Assembly (NCBI GenBank): GCA_026874595.1 | Contig: CM049318.1 | Span: 28,544,956-28,608,955 of the forward strand | Length of the DNA: 64,000 nt | Source of the DNA: Sipunculus nudus | Taxonomy: Eukaryota; Annelida; Sipuncula; Golfingiida; Sipunculidae | Direction of reading: 5' to 3' | Notes under the pieces: generated by a model | The model's input: only the letters and a program-made list of their open reading frames with translations | Databases searched by the model: none | What the model was told of the DNA's origin: nothing | Position numbers and translations under genes: made by a program | Shown here: positions 1-10,824 of the stretch, one piece after another | Layout: every line of letters begins with the position of its first letter | Numbering within the stretch: the first letter of the stretch is position 1

Positions 1-312
1 TTCCACACATACCACACTATGGAACTGACATTTTAGTTGAATAAAACTATTTCTTTACAGATGCTCTAATGGATTGGTAATAATACTGTAACAGGGTAAC
101 CATATTATCATGAGTGAGGAAAACCAATAAAATCTGTAAGAAATGTAAGATTTATGTTTTCCTCAAGCTATGATTCATTATGTACAGAAGATGGCATGCA
201 GAATGAGTGTTGCAAGATTTCATATGTACCGGTACTGCAACATTCATATTTGCTATGTGTTGCTCCAGGATTCCATGTGGAACTGGCAAAAATTGCTGCC
301 TATAGTGATTAA
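1..312. other. Left edge, no gene recognised
   Basis: AT-rich sequence downstream of GTDC1 exon 7 on the gene's strand. I looked here for the missing last exon of GTDC1 (expected to encode something like FSW...L) and did not find it. Confidence 0.4.
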
Positions 313-2200
313 TTAGCTCAGCTGACTATAAGTCATCTGAGCAATAGTCGTGGTCCTTTGTCCGTCGTCTGGCCGGCCGTCCGTTAACAGGGCACGTTTT
401 AAAACCGTTGGACCTACGAATCCAAAACTTTGCATACCATTAGTTGTCCCCAAAATCTCCTACCATACCGTAAATTGGATCATTAGGACTTTGTTCCTTC
501 GAGATATTAAGGAAAAACCTCCGTTTTCCATTAAAAAGCCATTGTTACACTTCAAGGCTGCCTAAAATCAAAACCACTAATCTGTTTTTGATTATATTTA
601 GTATTCATTTTCTTCCATACATTTTCTATGAACAAAATAAAAAATAGGTCAGTATTGGGTATTATTTTGAAGTTATGGGCCCAAATATAATGCAATTTTT
701 TAAAAATCAGGAAATATATTTACTCACCTAACATGAGGATTGCTGAAGCTGGAGACTTTTTTTCAGGAATATAACTTTATTTAATCAAGATTCAATTGTT
801 TACCCAAAATTAGATCTGAATTTTGCAAATTTGTCAAGTTATTAGCATAAATAAAAAATCAATACCTTAAATTTTGTCCAACTTTGGCAATGGCACATTT
901 TTTTCCCTGTAAGCACTGTTGATTTAATTTTCACAACATATATACATAAGGATTTAATCTTTTAAAATCTGAAATTTCAAAGGAATTGATTGAAAAGAGT
1001 AACTTTTATTCAAGTTTCCATACACCATGTCAAGTGTTGTTTACATCTAGCCCACCTGGTAGTACAGCCTTCACTTGCATTATGTAACTGACCCCAGGCA
1101 GCTTGCCTTGGCTCAGCTTGGCCACTACTAGCAAGCTTCCCCTCTGCCCTGCACCCCCCCCCAGATGGTGAATCAACTAGATGAATGTTATAATCATCTG
1201 TATTTTATTTTATTCTTGGCTATGCTACATTTTAGATTTTGTATTGTACCACCAGGGTTACAATGATTAAAGAGCACATTGAATTGTGTCCACAAAGTGG
1301 TGTATTGGTATGAAAGTGTGGATGTTCATCAAATAAGTAATTCTTTACTTCAGAAAAGTAAAAACTTCACCAGGTGTGAAATTGACTATTAATTCCAGTA
1401 ATAAATTATAGCTGAGATGCCAATTAGCACAATGATATTGTTTGTCCCTCATTCAACCAACAGTGTATATACTTTATTTGAAAAGATGTTTTTATTTTAT
1501 CAAACCTTTACTGAATCTTTTATTTCAATTCAGTGAATACAATTAAGCATGTACTGAAAACTCCAATGTGCAAAACCTTTTAATAGTGATTCAAGGAATA
1601 ATCTTGTAGATGCCATGTTGTGGCATTATTTTCTTTTAAATTCAGTTTAAACATTTGTGATTTAAAAATAATAAAATATATATGTGTATGCATAATATGA
1701 CCCAATATGAATTACACTCTGGATATATAATGATTGCAACTTAGAATTCTAATATTTTAACTTATATTTTCAGTTTTTATATTACAAATTTAAAAACTTG
1801 TAAATAAAAAAAAATGAATCAGATAAAAACTATTAATGGAAAAAGAAGATATGCTAAAAAAATAGGCTTATATATAAACTTAAATGCATTATTCTCTTGA
1901 AAGCGAAATAAAGGTATTAGTCCATTCTGTCCACTTGCCTGTCCATCTGTAAATTTTACATATGCATCACAGAATCTTAAAACTGTTACTGTTTTTCTTC
2001 ATGACAGTCTTGTCAGAGTATTAGTTTGCAATCATATATTTAGAACTTTACTATAACCAAGTAGGAGGGCCCCTTTCCTCTTAGCTTCTCATATGCTTAT
2101 ATAAATGAAAACATTACAATAGAATATTTTGCATATTTTGCATTTGCAAATATTTTCAAACTTCAGCTGAGCACCGTGACCCATGGGTCCCTTGTTTTGT
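313..2200 (+). mobile_element. 1.9-kb non-autonomous repeat, full-length copy 1
   Basis: Starts TTAGCTCAGCTGACTATAAG, a near-palindrome with the following TCATCTGAGC, then has a GTCCGTCGTC-rich stretch. It ends TCAGCTGAGCACCGTGACCC followed by ATGGGTCCCTTGTTT, where GACCCATGGGTC is a perfect palindrome. The copy at 10822-12724 has the same ends, similar internal sequence and nearly the same length (about 1903 against 1888 bp). No coding potential was seen. The hairpin-like ends and T-rich flanks suggest a Helitron/Helentron-type non-autonomous element, but this is inference. Confidence 0.75.
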
Positions 2201-2552
2201 CATATAAGCATTCTGCATGCCACACATTCACATCAGGAATCTCAATTTATTTAGTCAATACCAATTTTTATCTACATTCCACATTCCAGATCCATGTTCT
2301 GTACATAAGGAATCTTGGCTTAATACACTGTTCATACCTTATCCAGAAATGATTTTACAATTTAACAGATGATAATTTGATATTTACACGAAGGTAATGA
2401 ACCTGAACTTGATTACTTTTCTGTACAGAGCCAACATTTTGAAAAACTTACTACTGGAAAATACCACAATTTTAAACATCAAATTTGTATTTGAGAAAAC
2501 TCAAGAAAAAGCTCATTATGGGGCAATATGATATGGTAAATCGGTAACTCAC

Positions 2553-2644
2553 TGTTGGGCGTTTTCCCTGGACCAGATCTGGACGTTTACAGAAGTTCTT
2601 CAGCTTCTTGTACAACTGTGCAGGAGTATTATACAGACATTCAT
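2553..2644 (-). CDS. GTDC1: GTDC1 coding exon 7 (last one found)
   Basis: The acceptor TTTTTTCAG precedes 2644 and the donor GTGAGT follows 2553. It encodes [19 protein letters not shown] and KRPDL, as in the human YLYSTPEQL...NFCKRPD region. It ends in phase 0 with no stop, so at least one more exon is needed. Confidence 0.9.
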
Positions 2645-5600
2645 CTGAAAAAATATGTCATTATCTGTGATGACAACCAGCACATGGAAAGACCATCATG
2701 GATTAGGTAAGGGCATTCAGACTAATCAATATATGGGAAAGCAGAAACCAATTATTTAACACACTACATGATGGCGCTTGTATGCAACTATAGGCTGTTT
2801 CACCACCTGCTGTCTACCTTTTTTTGTAGAAAATTTTCTCAAAAGTTTACAATTTTCAATTATTTCCTAGAAAACTACATATTGAGGTGACAACCTAATA
2901 TGGCAATTAAGAATTTTACAATTAATCCCCAGTTTATGTATTACAACATTTTTGTCTCTTCACAATGATCTGGTAGATATGATGTGTCCCTGCATGAGTA
3001 GCCATCTTTGTTTTAGCTGGTTTTGTCTCTTCACAATGATCTGGTAGATATGATGTGTCCCTGCATGAGTAGCCATCTTTGTTTTAGCTGGTTATATTTT
3101 TTAGAGTGTTTACATGACATCATCCAATCAGAAGCTGTCAACTGAGGCTGTTTTAGCATGTGACCAATGACCTTGACCGCCACAAGTGGGTCTGATATGT
3201 TGTAAAATGTAGACTGACCCCATATATTCAAATAATTTTATTTCTTAAATAAGGTGTAAGGTATTTATTTACCTGGTTGAAAATTAGGTCCTCTACTCTA
3301 CACTATAATTGTTTCCCTTGAAATTTAACTAATAAAACTTTTAACAGCAAGAAACAAGGGACATGAGGAGATGAAACAGACTATAGTGCAGTAAACTATA
3401 AAACAGAGGACCTGATTACAGGGCATATATCACTTTCATAGAGCTGACATAAGTTAATCTTTTAATAGTAAAAATGTACAAATGAACTTTTTATATACAA
3501 AATATAAACACCTGTACCACTTGAGCAACTATGAATGTTCAATTTAAGAAAACGTCATAACCAACCTGGAAATATTTCTGGATAGGCAAGTCTGTTTGGG
3601 CAAAATGGGTAGCAACCAAAGTATGTGGCTTCAACCCTGCCAATACAATTAGGGAAGGTAGATTAATTAAGGAACAACAAATAAGAGGAACTTAAGGTTA
3701 CATGCTCTGCTTAATTCATCATAATCCTTTGGTGACAAGCAATAATGTAATGATAAAAAAAAAAATTATCAACTTACATTATGTAACCCTATATTTGTCA
3801 ATGTAGATTTTATATTACACATTTTTATTTTTGCACAAATTTCATTTAAGATATATTTGTCTATTACAAACATGCACTTTCATTCTAAAGCACATGTGCT
3901 ATGCACTTACAACACTGGAACAGCCAGTGAGAGTGCAGAGTACCCTTGGGGTGCCTCCTCGCTCACCATGTGGTTCCAGTAACCAAACATATTAATTTTG
4001 CATCAATTTATCTTCCTAACCCTTCCAATGTAGGTTTTATGATATCCATTTTATGATGTAATTTTACTTATGAAATGTGTGACTTAGACACGTACATTGC
4101 GACTCCGAAGAACTCATGCTGTGCTGTAGATATTACCACATCTGCCTGTGAGAGTACAGAGTAATACTCTTCCTTGCTCGCCAGATGGCCCCAGTGTGCT
4201 ATGTTGTTCTTCAATGCTTCTTTTGCTGTCTCAAATATATCTGAGGAAAATAATTCATAATCTGTATATGATGCTTCACAAAAGTGGACTGACATGAAAC
4301 TAGTTGGGACTCTACACATTTATAGATAGGGTTATGCTTTGCTCCATGATTATCTGATCAGTCAGAATATTTGATGACATACATCCTCCCATGTTTACAT
4401 ATCTTAAATCAATATTTCATGGCAACTGCTCAAAAGGTTCTTGAGATAATGAATTAATTCCAAGATGGTTGCCTGATGGCCTTATTTGAATTCTGCTAGG
4501 TCTCGAATTTTATAACTGAAACCCTTTCATAGGTACCCATCTTCTGTAAAAACGTGATGGTAATTGCTCAACAATTCTCCACACATTGCATTGAAAGTGG
4601 TGGACAAAACGATAGAAAACATGATTACTGTTGGGGCCTAAATAGAAGGTGCTACATTTCATAGGCTCCTGAAATAATAAAAAAACGCTAGTCAGAAAGG
4701 CATGGATATGTATACTTGTATATAAACTTTTTTTGTTGTTGTTGGAGGAAACCACCTCCATTTTTAATGCCACCTTAACTAAGTATATGTACTACTGTAG
4801 AATTCCATTCCAGTTTTGGACTTCATGACAGGGCCGTAATCACACATTTCCACGCATTTTATATGCTGTTGTTAACCAGCCCAGTGGCTACTGCACCTGC
4901 AGGCTCTTGGTGTGTAATCAACCCCATTGCTAGATCATACCCCTGAAAGGCACATTTGTTTGAGAGTGAAAAACAGCCATTAGGCATGGATTTTCTATTA
5001 AGGATGCTGAGAGGGTGGGGGCTCATCGTGAAAAATCTCACCACCTTGGTTGACATATGAATTCATATCTCCTGGTTGTGAGTCCTGAGCTCTTCCCCTG
5101 AGCCACAGAAGCCAGTTATGTTTATATTAGCCCCATATCAGCCCTCTGAAATCATGACCAGATTATTGGCCTGCCAGAGTGCCTTTACATCTAAGTCTGA
5201 GAAATGCATTATAAAGCCTCACGAAGTTGCAAATATTTTCATCATTTCTGATGCCTCACAAGCCTACAGTTACACTGTCAATTGACAAAAACCAGACTAA
5301 TAGTTTGCGTTTTTAGTGTACTATTTAACTACATCAAACATGAACAAGGAAAGTTCCACTCTAACTCAGCATATTGGTAAATCCCTCCATTTGTTTGTTG
5401 AATTTCTGACTGCATTAATACAAGCATGGCTTGCACAGGTTACTAGGTACAGCTAACTTTTACACGATACAGGAAATGACTTGTTACCATGGAGATAGGG
5501 TTTCACTTTCAGTTGTCAGTTTACATACATTCTGTAGCATTAATACATAATTCCTAGTATAATGTTAAGATTATGGGCTGTTTACAACAATATGAATGCA

Positions 5601-8600
5601 ACATGATGGAAGATCACTTCAATGCATTCCTCAATACTGCTTGAATCACAACTCAAGTAGGCTTACCAGCCCAATTATCATTGCCTACGGAGTCGGTTGT
5701 CATGGTTATGTTTATGTAAGTTGACAAGGGGAGAAATATTACTTATACTCATGGAGTACCTGATCTCGTTAGGGAAATTAACTGTTTCTGAAATACCAAT
5801 TGGGTAAAGAACTCTGCAGATTGACAGCAAATCATTTCAAATTTAAATCTCTGTGTAGTCAGTTTTCACAGGGACCATTTCAAAAACAAATTCCTGACCT
5901 GGTACTTGTGAGAAAGTCTGTCCAAGAACTGAGACTCTGAATTCCAGGCCATCCTCCTTCAGCCGGATCAGTGTCTCAAAAAAGGTTTTGGGATCCTTGT
6001 CATGTTCCCTAGCAACAAAAATAAATACAACTCCTAAGCATCTTTGTTATGATGGAGAATGTAGCTGCATTATCCTATTAACATATGCAGAGTATTTGTA
6101 AATTCATGCAAACTACAGGAAGCTGATCTTGTCACCGAGTATAACTTGAGAATATATAGGTTTAAAATCTATGCAAAAGGATGCTTTATGGTAAAATATT
6201 AAGATGACAGAATAGAGGCTAGTTACTTACCCAGCGGGCACTGGACGTGATTCAACTTTAATCCAACATTGTCAACATTTACCCAACGTTGAAGTCACAT
6301 TGACAACATTAAATTTATGTTGAATCAACGTCCAGTGCCCGCTGGGGAGTGATAATTAATTCAAGAATAAAAAGCTCAAAAATGTAAAAAAAATAATAAA
6401 TAAAAAAAACATTCAATTCCATTTTTGTACATTCCTTTTTGGACACAAATTGAAATTGGTTACAGATTTGCTAACTTACTAGTAAATGTAATCATATGAA
6501 ATTTTTATCAGTTCAGATTCTTTTGAGTAAAACTGATATTATCGCAACCTGTAAGTACCCTAGGTACTTTATAAAGTACCTTTACCTTACCTAGGTGCTC
6601 TATGAGAGTTTTAATATAATCTATATTTATTTTACTTGGATTTGAAAAAATAGTTATAATAACTAATACGAGGCACTCTCCATGGCTCTGCTACTCTATC
6701 TGGATCTGACCATATCTCAAAAGTACCTGTACCTAGATACTGGTTCTTGCTATTGGCCAAAACTCTGGCTAAGACCGTGTACAAGTATTCACTATTGTCT
6801 CGGTTACCTACCATCGGTGAGGCCACACTATGTACAGACATTTTTGTGGTGGTGGAGGCTGAAGATCCCTGTCATTGGAAATGGTGACCACCTGGGCTTG
6901 AGAGGTCTGTGCAGACTTATCTGTATTGGTGACTGATGTTGCTACATTATCTTGCTGACAGTCAGATTTTGATACACTGCCCCCTTCTTGGAAGGAACCT
7001 CCAATTCTTCGGTCTCTGTTAAGCACTTGATGAACCAATTTTTCTGTCAAAGCATCTTCCTTGGTATTAGTTTTTACACACGAATCAACATCCATTTTAG
7101 TTACAAACCCACTTTGAGGTATGGTTTTTTGCTTTTTACATGGTTCCTCTGATAAAATTTCATCATGAATCTCCTTTGACTCCAATGTTTGATGTTTAAT
7201 ATGAACACCACATTTGCAATAATCTCTATCTTCCCCCGTGCCAGATTTCCTGCTCTGCATTAAGCATGAACTGCTACTGCATACACAGCTGTTTGTAAGT
7301 GGTTTCTCATCTGTGATATCACATATATTAGTTGGATATTTGTTATTATCTGTGAGCTGCACCTCTGGAAGTTTGACTGGAAAGTACAGTACTTGACATT
7401 TTGGTCTGATAAGGTCTTGTAGACCTCGGGGGCGATAATCTGGCATTATCTTCATAAATCCCGAAATTCCAGTCAAGAAGGACTCCATATTGAACTTGGA
7501 ATTGAAGAGTACCACATCAGCTACCAAACTGAAGGAGAATGTTAATTCAGAGAGAGTGAAGCTACTAGGATATTGATCATTATAAATTATATCAATTTTT
7601 GTACAGTATAATGCAGGTTTGGAAAAAACAAATGTGTGTATTCCTGCAGCATTACAGAAACAAATATTAAATTATCAGATATTCCTCAAACCTATATATT
7701 AACCAATAAAAAAAGCCTAGTTATTCTGATTTATTCCTGTGTCATTAAAGATTGGTTTAAAAGGCAAGTCTGATGACGCAATGGAGGATGTATTTCTTGG
7801 ACATTAGCAGCATGGATTTGAACTTTGTACCATGTCAAAATTACCCTGTAAATAACATAATTTATCTACTTATAAGTATTGTAAAAGAAGAAAAAGTGTG
7901 GAATAGCAAATGAAAGCAAGTTATATTAATCTGTGGTTCACCTACCTCGTGAGCACCTGATTGTAGCCATACTGGAAGTCTCGGTCTTGATGTTTGCGTA
8001 CCGGGTACACAAGCTGATTTTCATGAAAATAAATAACTTTGTGTAGCTTTCTAAGGTCGGGTCTCAAGGCCACCAGTTCAGCCAGGTTTAATACAGAGCT
8101 TGCAAAGAGAGTCCTAGGAATCAAAAGGGAAAAATGACAAACATGTTCTTTTAAATTACAGACAACTTTGTCCCTTTTCTGAGTTATTTTATTAACAAAT
8201 TTCTCAAATTATACTCATGTCATTAGTTTATTACTGTATAGATATTTTCATGAACAATTTGTTGGTCATGATGATTGATTGCTACTGAAGTTTGTTAGAA
8301 GGTAAACATTTCTTGCATTTAAAGCAAAGGTTTGCTTTAGTACTTGGCACAAAAATATTTACTTATGATCCAATCTGTTTGTAATTTTCAGTACAATTTA
8401 TTACGTTTGAAAATACATGATGACAAAAATTGCCAAATTGTATATATATTTTTATACATGAAAACAAAGTAATATTACACAATATTGCTGTGGAATATCT
8501 AAAGTAAGAAAATGGCCAATAATACTGGTCTTTACACAAAAGTGTATTTCTTAAACTGGTCTTTAAAACTGAAGGATACAGATGATAAGAAACAGTTTAC

Positions 8601-8797
8601 CTATAATTATGCACTTTTGGGATAGTCAAGGCAAAATGTAAAGCTGACGTTCTCGCCCTCCAGTGCCATTTCTTCGCTGGGAGACTGTAGAGGTCACATC
8701 CCGGAATGTCTGAGATCAACACGTCCATGAGCTGCTTGTGGGAGCCTCCATAAAATGGCTCAATCAGCAAAATCCCTGACTGGTTGCTGGAAGCCAT
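2553..8797 (-). CDS. GTDC1: GTDC1/QTMAN tRNA-queuosine mannosyltransferase, 7 exons, C-terminus missing
   Basis: Joined exons 8797-8601, 8113-7946, 7528-6812, 6008-5899, 4240-4096, 3636-3566 and 2644-2553 give 500 codons with continuous phase and GT-AG borders throughout. The protein follows vertebrate GTDC1 (458 residues in human) from end to end: FYGGSHKQ at 15-22, [11 protein letters not shown] at 39-49, [10 protein letters not shown] at 94-103, VWPHRW at the end of exon 3, and HEFFGVAM at 439-446. The family is a GT-B fold glycosyltransferase (GT4-like) that adds mannose from GDP-mannose to queuosine-34 of cytosolic tRNA-Asp. The start is the ATG at 8797, because the family begins a few residues before the ILLIE strand; a CAG just before it could be an acceptor for a non-coding 5' exon. 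Residues of about 175-350 are a long low-complexity insertion. The last exon (about 25 residues in human) was not found in 1-2552. Confidence 0.93.
2951..3093. repeat. Perfect 71-bp tandem duplication
   Basis: Two apparently identical 71-bp copies (2951-3021 and 3022-3092), each running from TTTGTCTCTTCACAATG to GTTTTAGCTGG. They lie in GTDC1 intron 6. Identity implies a very recent duplication, or an assembly artefact. Confidence 0.9.
3566..3636 (-). CDS. GTDC1: GTDC1 coding exon 6
   Basis: A 71-bp exon between the acceptor GGCAG (before 3636) and the donor GTTGGT (after 3566). It encodes [19 protein letters not shown] and EIFP, matching the human LEAVYCGCYPLCP region. The phase (2 in, 1 out) fits both neighbours. 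Confidence 0.92.
3912..3981 (-). pseudogene. Degenerate duplicate of part of GTDC1 exon 5
   Basis: Read on the minus strand from 3981, the sequence follows exon 5 around its [19 protein letters not shown] codons. TACTGG, CCACATGG, GAGCGAGGAG and TACTCTGCACTCTCAC are close matches, with about 70-90 percent identity by eye over about 60 bases and an inserted stretch in the middle. The copy reads to a TAA and has lost the HEFFG motif. It lies in the intron between exons 5 and 6, in the same orientation. Alternatively it is a dispersed repeat that happens to include this exon. Confidence 0.6.
4096..4240 (-). CDS. GTDC1: GTDC1 coding exon 5
   Basis: The acceptor TCCTCAG precedes 4240 and the donor GTACGT follows 4096. 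It encodes [25 protein letters not shown] and [17 protein letters not shown]. The HEFFG segment is the conserved nucleotide-sugar-binding motif region of this GT-B enzyme. A degenerate second copy of part of this exon lies about 115 bp downstream in the next intron. Confidence 0.93.
4729..5118 (-). mobile_element. tRNA-derived SINE, copy A
   Basis: Reading the minus strand, the head is CTGGCTTCTGTGGCTCAGGG (A-box-like TGGCTCAGGGG) followed by a degraded B box. The tail is TTAAAAATGGAGG, then TGGTTT, CCTCC and an (AAC)n run. It shares head and tail with the copies at 25048 and 29811 and lies in GTDC1 intron 4 (between exons 4 and 5). Confidence 0.8.
5899..6008 (-). CDS. GTDC1: GTDC1 coding exon 4
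   Basis: The acceptor GCTAG precedes 6008 and the donor GTCAGG follows 5899. It encodes [16 protein letters not shown] and [14 protein letters not shown], the start of the C-terminal Rossmann domain, aligning with the human EHDKDPESFF region. Phase is 2 in and 1 out. Confidence 0.92.
6230..6346. mobile_element. 117-bp snap-back MITE
   Basis: Terminal inverted repeats of about 27 bp: the left end CCCAGCGGGCACTGGACGTG pairs with the right end ACGTCCAGTGCCCGCTGGGG. The interior has further inverted CAACATTG/CAATGTG segments, so the whole element can fold. It sits in GTDC1 intron 3. The target duplication is not clear. Confidence 0.8.
6812..7528 (-). CDS. GTDC1: GTDC1 coding exon 3, with long low-complexity insertion
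   Basis: The acceptor TCCTTCAG precedes 7528 and the donor GTAGGT follows 6812. The 717-bp exon begins with the conserved [10 protein letters not shown] and FNMESFL motifs, continues through [11 protein letters not shown], and ends IVWPHRW. Between these lie roughly 175 residues rich in Cys, Ser, Thr, Asp and Lys with a PPPPQ run, where vertebrate proteins have a shorter variable loop. The insertion is in frame and continuous, so it is probably translated. Confidence 0.92.
7946..8113 (-). CDS. GTDC1: GTDC1 coding exon 2
   Basis: The acceptor CCTAG precedes 8113 and the donor GTAGGT follows 7946. It encodes [13 protein letters not shown], the [11 protein letters not shown] core and [10 protein letters not shown], which match the family one for one. 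Phase is 2 in and 2 out. Confidence 0.93.
8601..8797 (-). CDS. GTDC1: GTDC1 coding exon 1
   Basis: Starts with ATG at 8797-8795 and ends in AG before a GTAAAC donor at 8600, phase 2. It encodes the N-terminal beta strand ILLIE, the FYGGSHKQ loop and the WHWRAR motif, which are near-invariant in the family. The frame is open upstream to about 8815 without another ATG. Confidence 0.93.
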
Positions 8798-8815
8798 CCT
8801 GACTGTATATGACAA

Positions 8816-9657
8816 GAGGAAAATGCTACATTGGTTATTGTTTTATGATCTGAAACTCTGCAATAATTTCAAACATTTTCTCTGCACAAGTCAATATATA
8901 TATTAGTGTATTATATGTCTAAAGTTTTATTCTCAATTTATTTTTATTATGTGCAGGCATTTAATTCCTGGATCAGAACATTTTCAGGCAATCTGTATAA
9001 ATCATAGAAAACTGGAAAATAAGTGTAAATTAAAAATTTGCATTTTTATAGTCAGCCCATGCATGGGAATGTTTGGTGCTTGGGTAATAAAGATTACAAA
9101 GGTTATATAGGTCTAAGACTCCATTGATTGAAAATGTTATGCAAGAATATATTTAGAACATCCACAGCCTGTACTGCTTATCAACATATAATCATCCTAT
9201 TCTTTAGATTTTTTTTCTCTCTCTCTCTCATAAATGTATAGTTAAAGAATGTTGCAGCTTTATAGTCTGGTTGAAAGGACTCACTATGATGAAACTTAAT
9301 CACCTTAACTGAATCAAAAACTAAAAGGTTAATTAGTGCTTCAGTTGAAAATATTACTGATTTGTACAAGAACTGGTGTGTAAGAAAGCTAGAGGTTTAC
9401 TCAGATAGGTATCACACCCACTACAAGATTATTTCTATATGTTTCCATCTGGTAGACGTTTTAAAACTGCAGCATGTACAACCATCACTGTAGAAAATCT
9501 TTTCATCCTTAGGCTATTACCTTGTGCAATACTTATAACTTAATATATCATGCTATTATAAAGTATCAATTAATTTTTATTACTGTCCGATTTAAAATCA
9601 TTTTTGTCATTAACATTATTTTATTACTTTATATGCTGAATAAATCATCTTTTCTTT

Positions 9658-9660
<3 letters not shown>
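8816..9660. other. 5' flank of GTDC1, nothing recognised
   Basis: AT-rich sequence upstream of the GTDC1 start codon. It should hold the promoter and perhaps a non-coding first exon on the minus strand, but I see no convincing TATA box or donor. A short CT run lies at 9220-9230. Confidence 0.35.

Positions 9661-9743
<83 letters not shown>
9661..9743. repeat. (TA)n microsatellite
   Basis: An uninterrupted AT dinucleotide run of about 80 bp. Confidence 0.95.
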
Positions 9744-9745
<2 letters not shown>

Positions 9746-10512
9746 AATTATTATTAATGGGAAGTACTGACAGTTTGCTGGTTAATCATGGAGTTAAATG
9801 GTTCAGAAAACTTTAAAAAATATCACCAACAAGACAAAAATCATAAGGGTATGGCTCAGGACCAAAGCAGCTATGGCTAAACAAGTAGTCTGCATGTGAG
9901 GTCACCCATGTGCAGCTGTACTAATCCATGTTTACTGTCAATTGGTTGTGCTGCTGTCTGCTCAAGCTATGAAAGCTCAAGCCTTGTCTCTGCATACCAA
10001 AGTCAATAAATAAGGCACTTGGAGGCTCCCTGCATGGGCCTTGTTGCAGTATATTTCACTCCCTCAGCTGAATTTCATAGGGGCACTTTCACACTTTCTA
10101 TCAGGATGGACTAAAGCTGAGATGTCAGAAGTTATATATGCCAAGTCTGACATCAATCTCAGATGCCTTAATATTTTATTCCAGCAAACAGATGAATCAG
10201 AACATATAGGAGTATTTTCAGTGTGAATTATGTATGTGTGTACAAACGTGCTTAAACCTGTATTAAATTTATTATATTTATTTACAATAAAATTACAACT
10301 ATATTATATCATTTATATGATATTATTTATATTATATTTTTTATATTTTATTTTTTATTTGATTCTATATTGCTGAATATTGTCAGATATTCTTTGTAAT
10401 AAGTATCTTTTAGATATTCTGGGCCGCAGACAAATATATTTTTTACAACCAAAAAAATTAGATATTTTTGTTATTCCTTCTTGTCCCTGAAAAACTGAAA
10501 TCTGAATTGTAC

Positions 10513-10824
10513 TTGAGACAACTTTTCTAAGATTGTTATTTTTTATAACAGCTTACATGGTTATGATGCAGTTGAGATATATAAAATAAGCTTTGTTCTT
10601 TATCTATATAATTTCTTCATGATATATTACACAGATGCACTTAACTGAAAGGTTCCAGTTTAATGTTAGACTTATTTCCTGAGACAACTTTTCTAAGAAA
10701 AGTTATTTTTCATAACAGCTTACATGGTTATGATGCAATTGAGATATATAAAATAAGATTTGTTCTTTATCCATATTATTTCTTCATTATATATTACACA
10801 GATGCACTTAACTGAAAGGTTCCA
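10513..10824. repeat. Two-copy imperfect tandem repeat, about 168 bp
   Basis: The segment beginning GAGACAACTTTTCTAAG and ending ACTGAAAGGTTCCAG occurs at 10513-10657 and again at 10681-10824 with few changes. The second copy stops exactly where the 3' end of the 1.9-kb repeat (copy 2) begins. Confidence 0.85.

Noticed and set aside
120-160. Good-looking acceptor TTTCTTACAG on the minus strand as the last GTDC1 exon
   Set aside because: The downstream frame (ILLVFLTHDNM and onward) does not resemble the conserved GTDC1 C-terminus.
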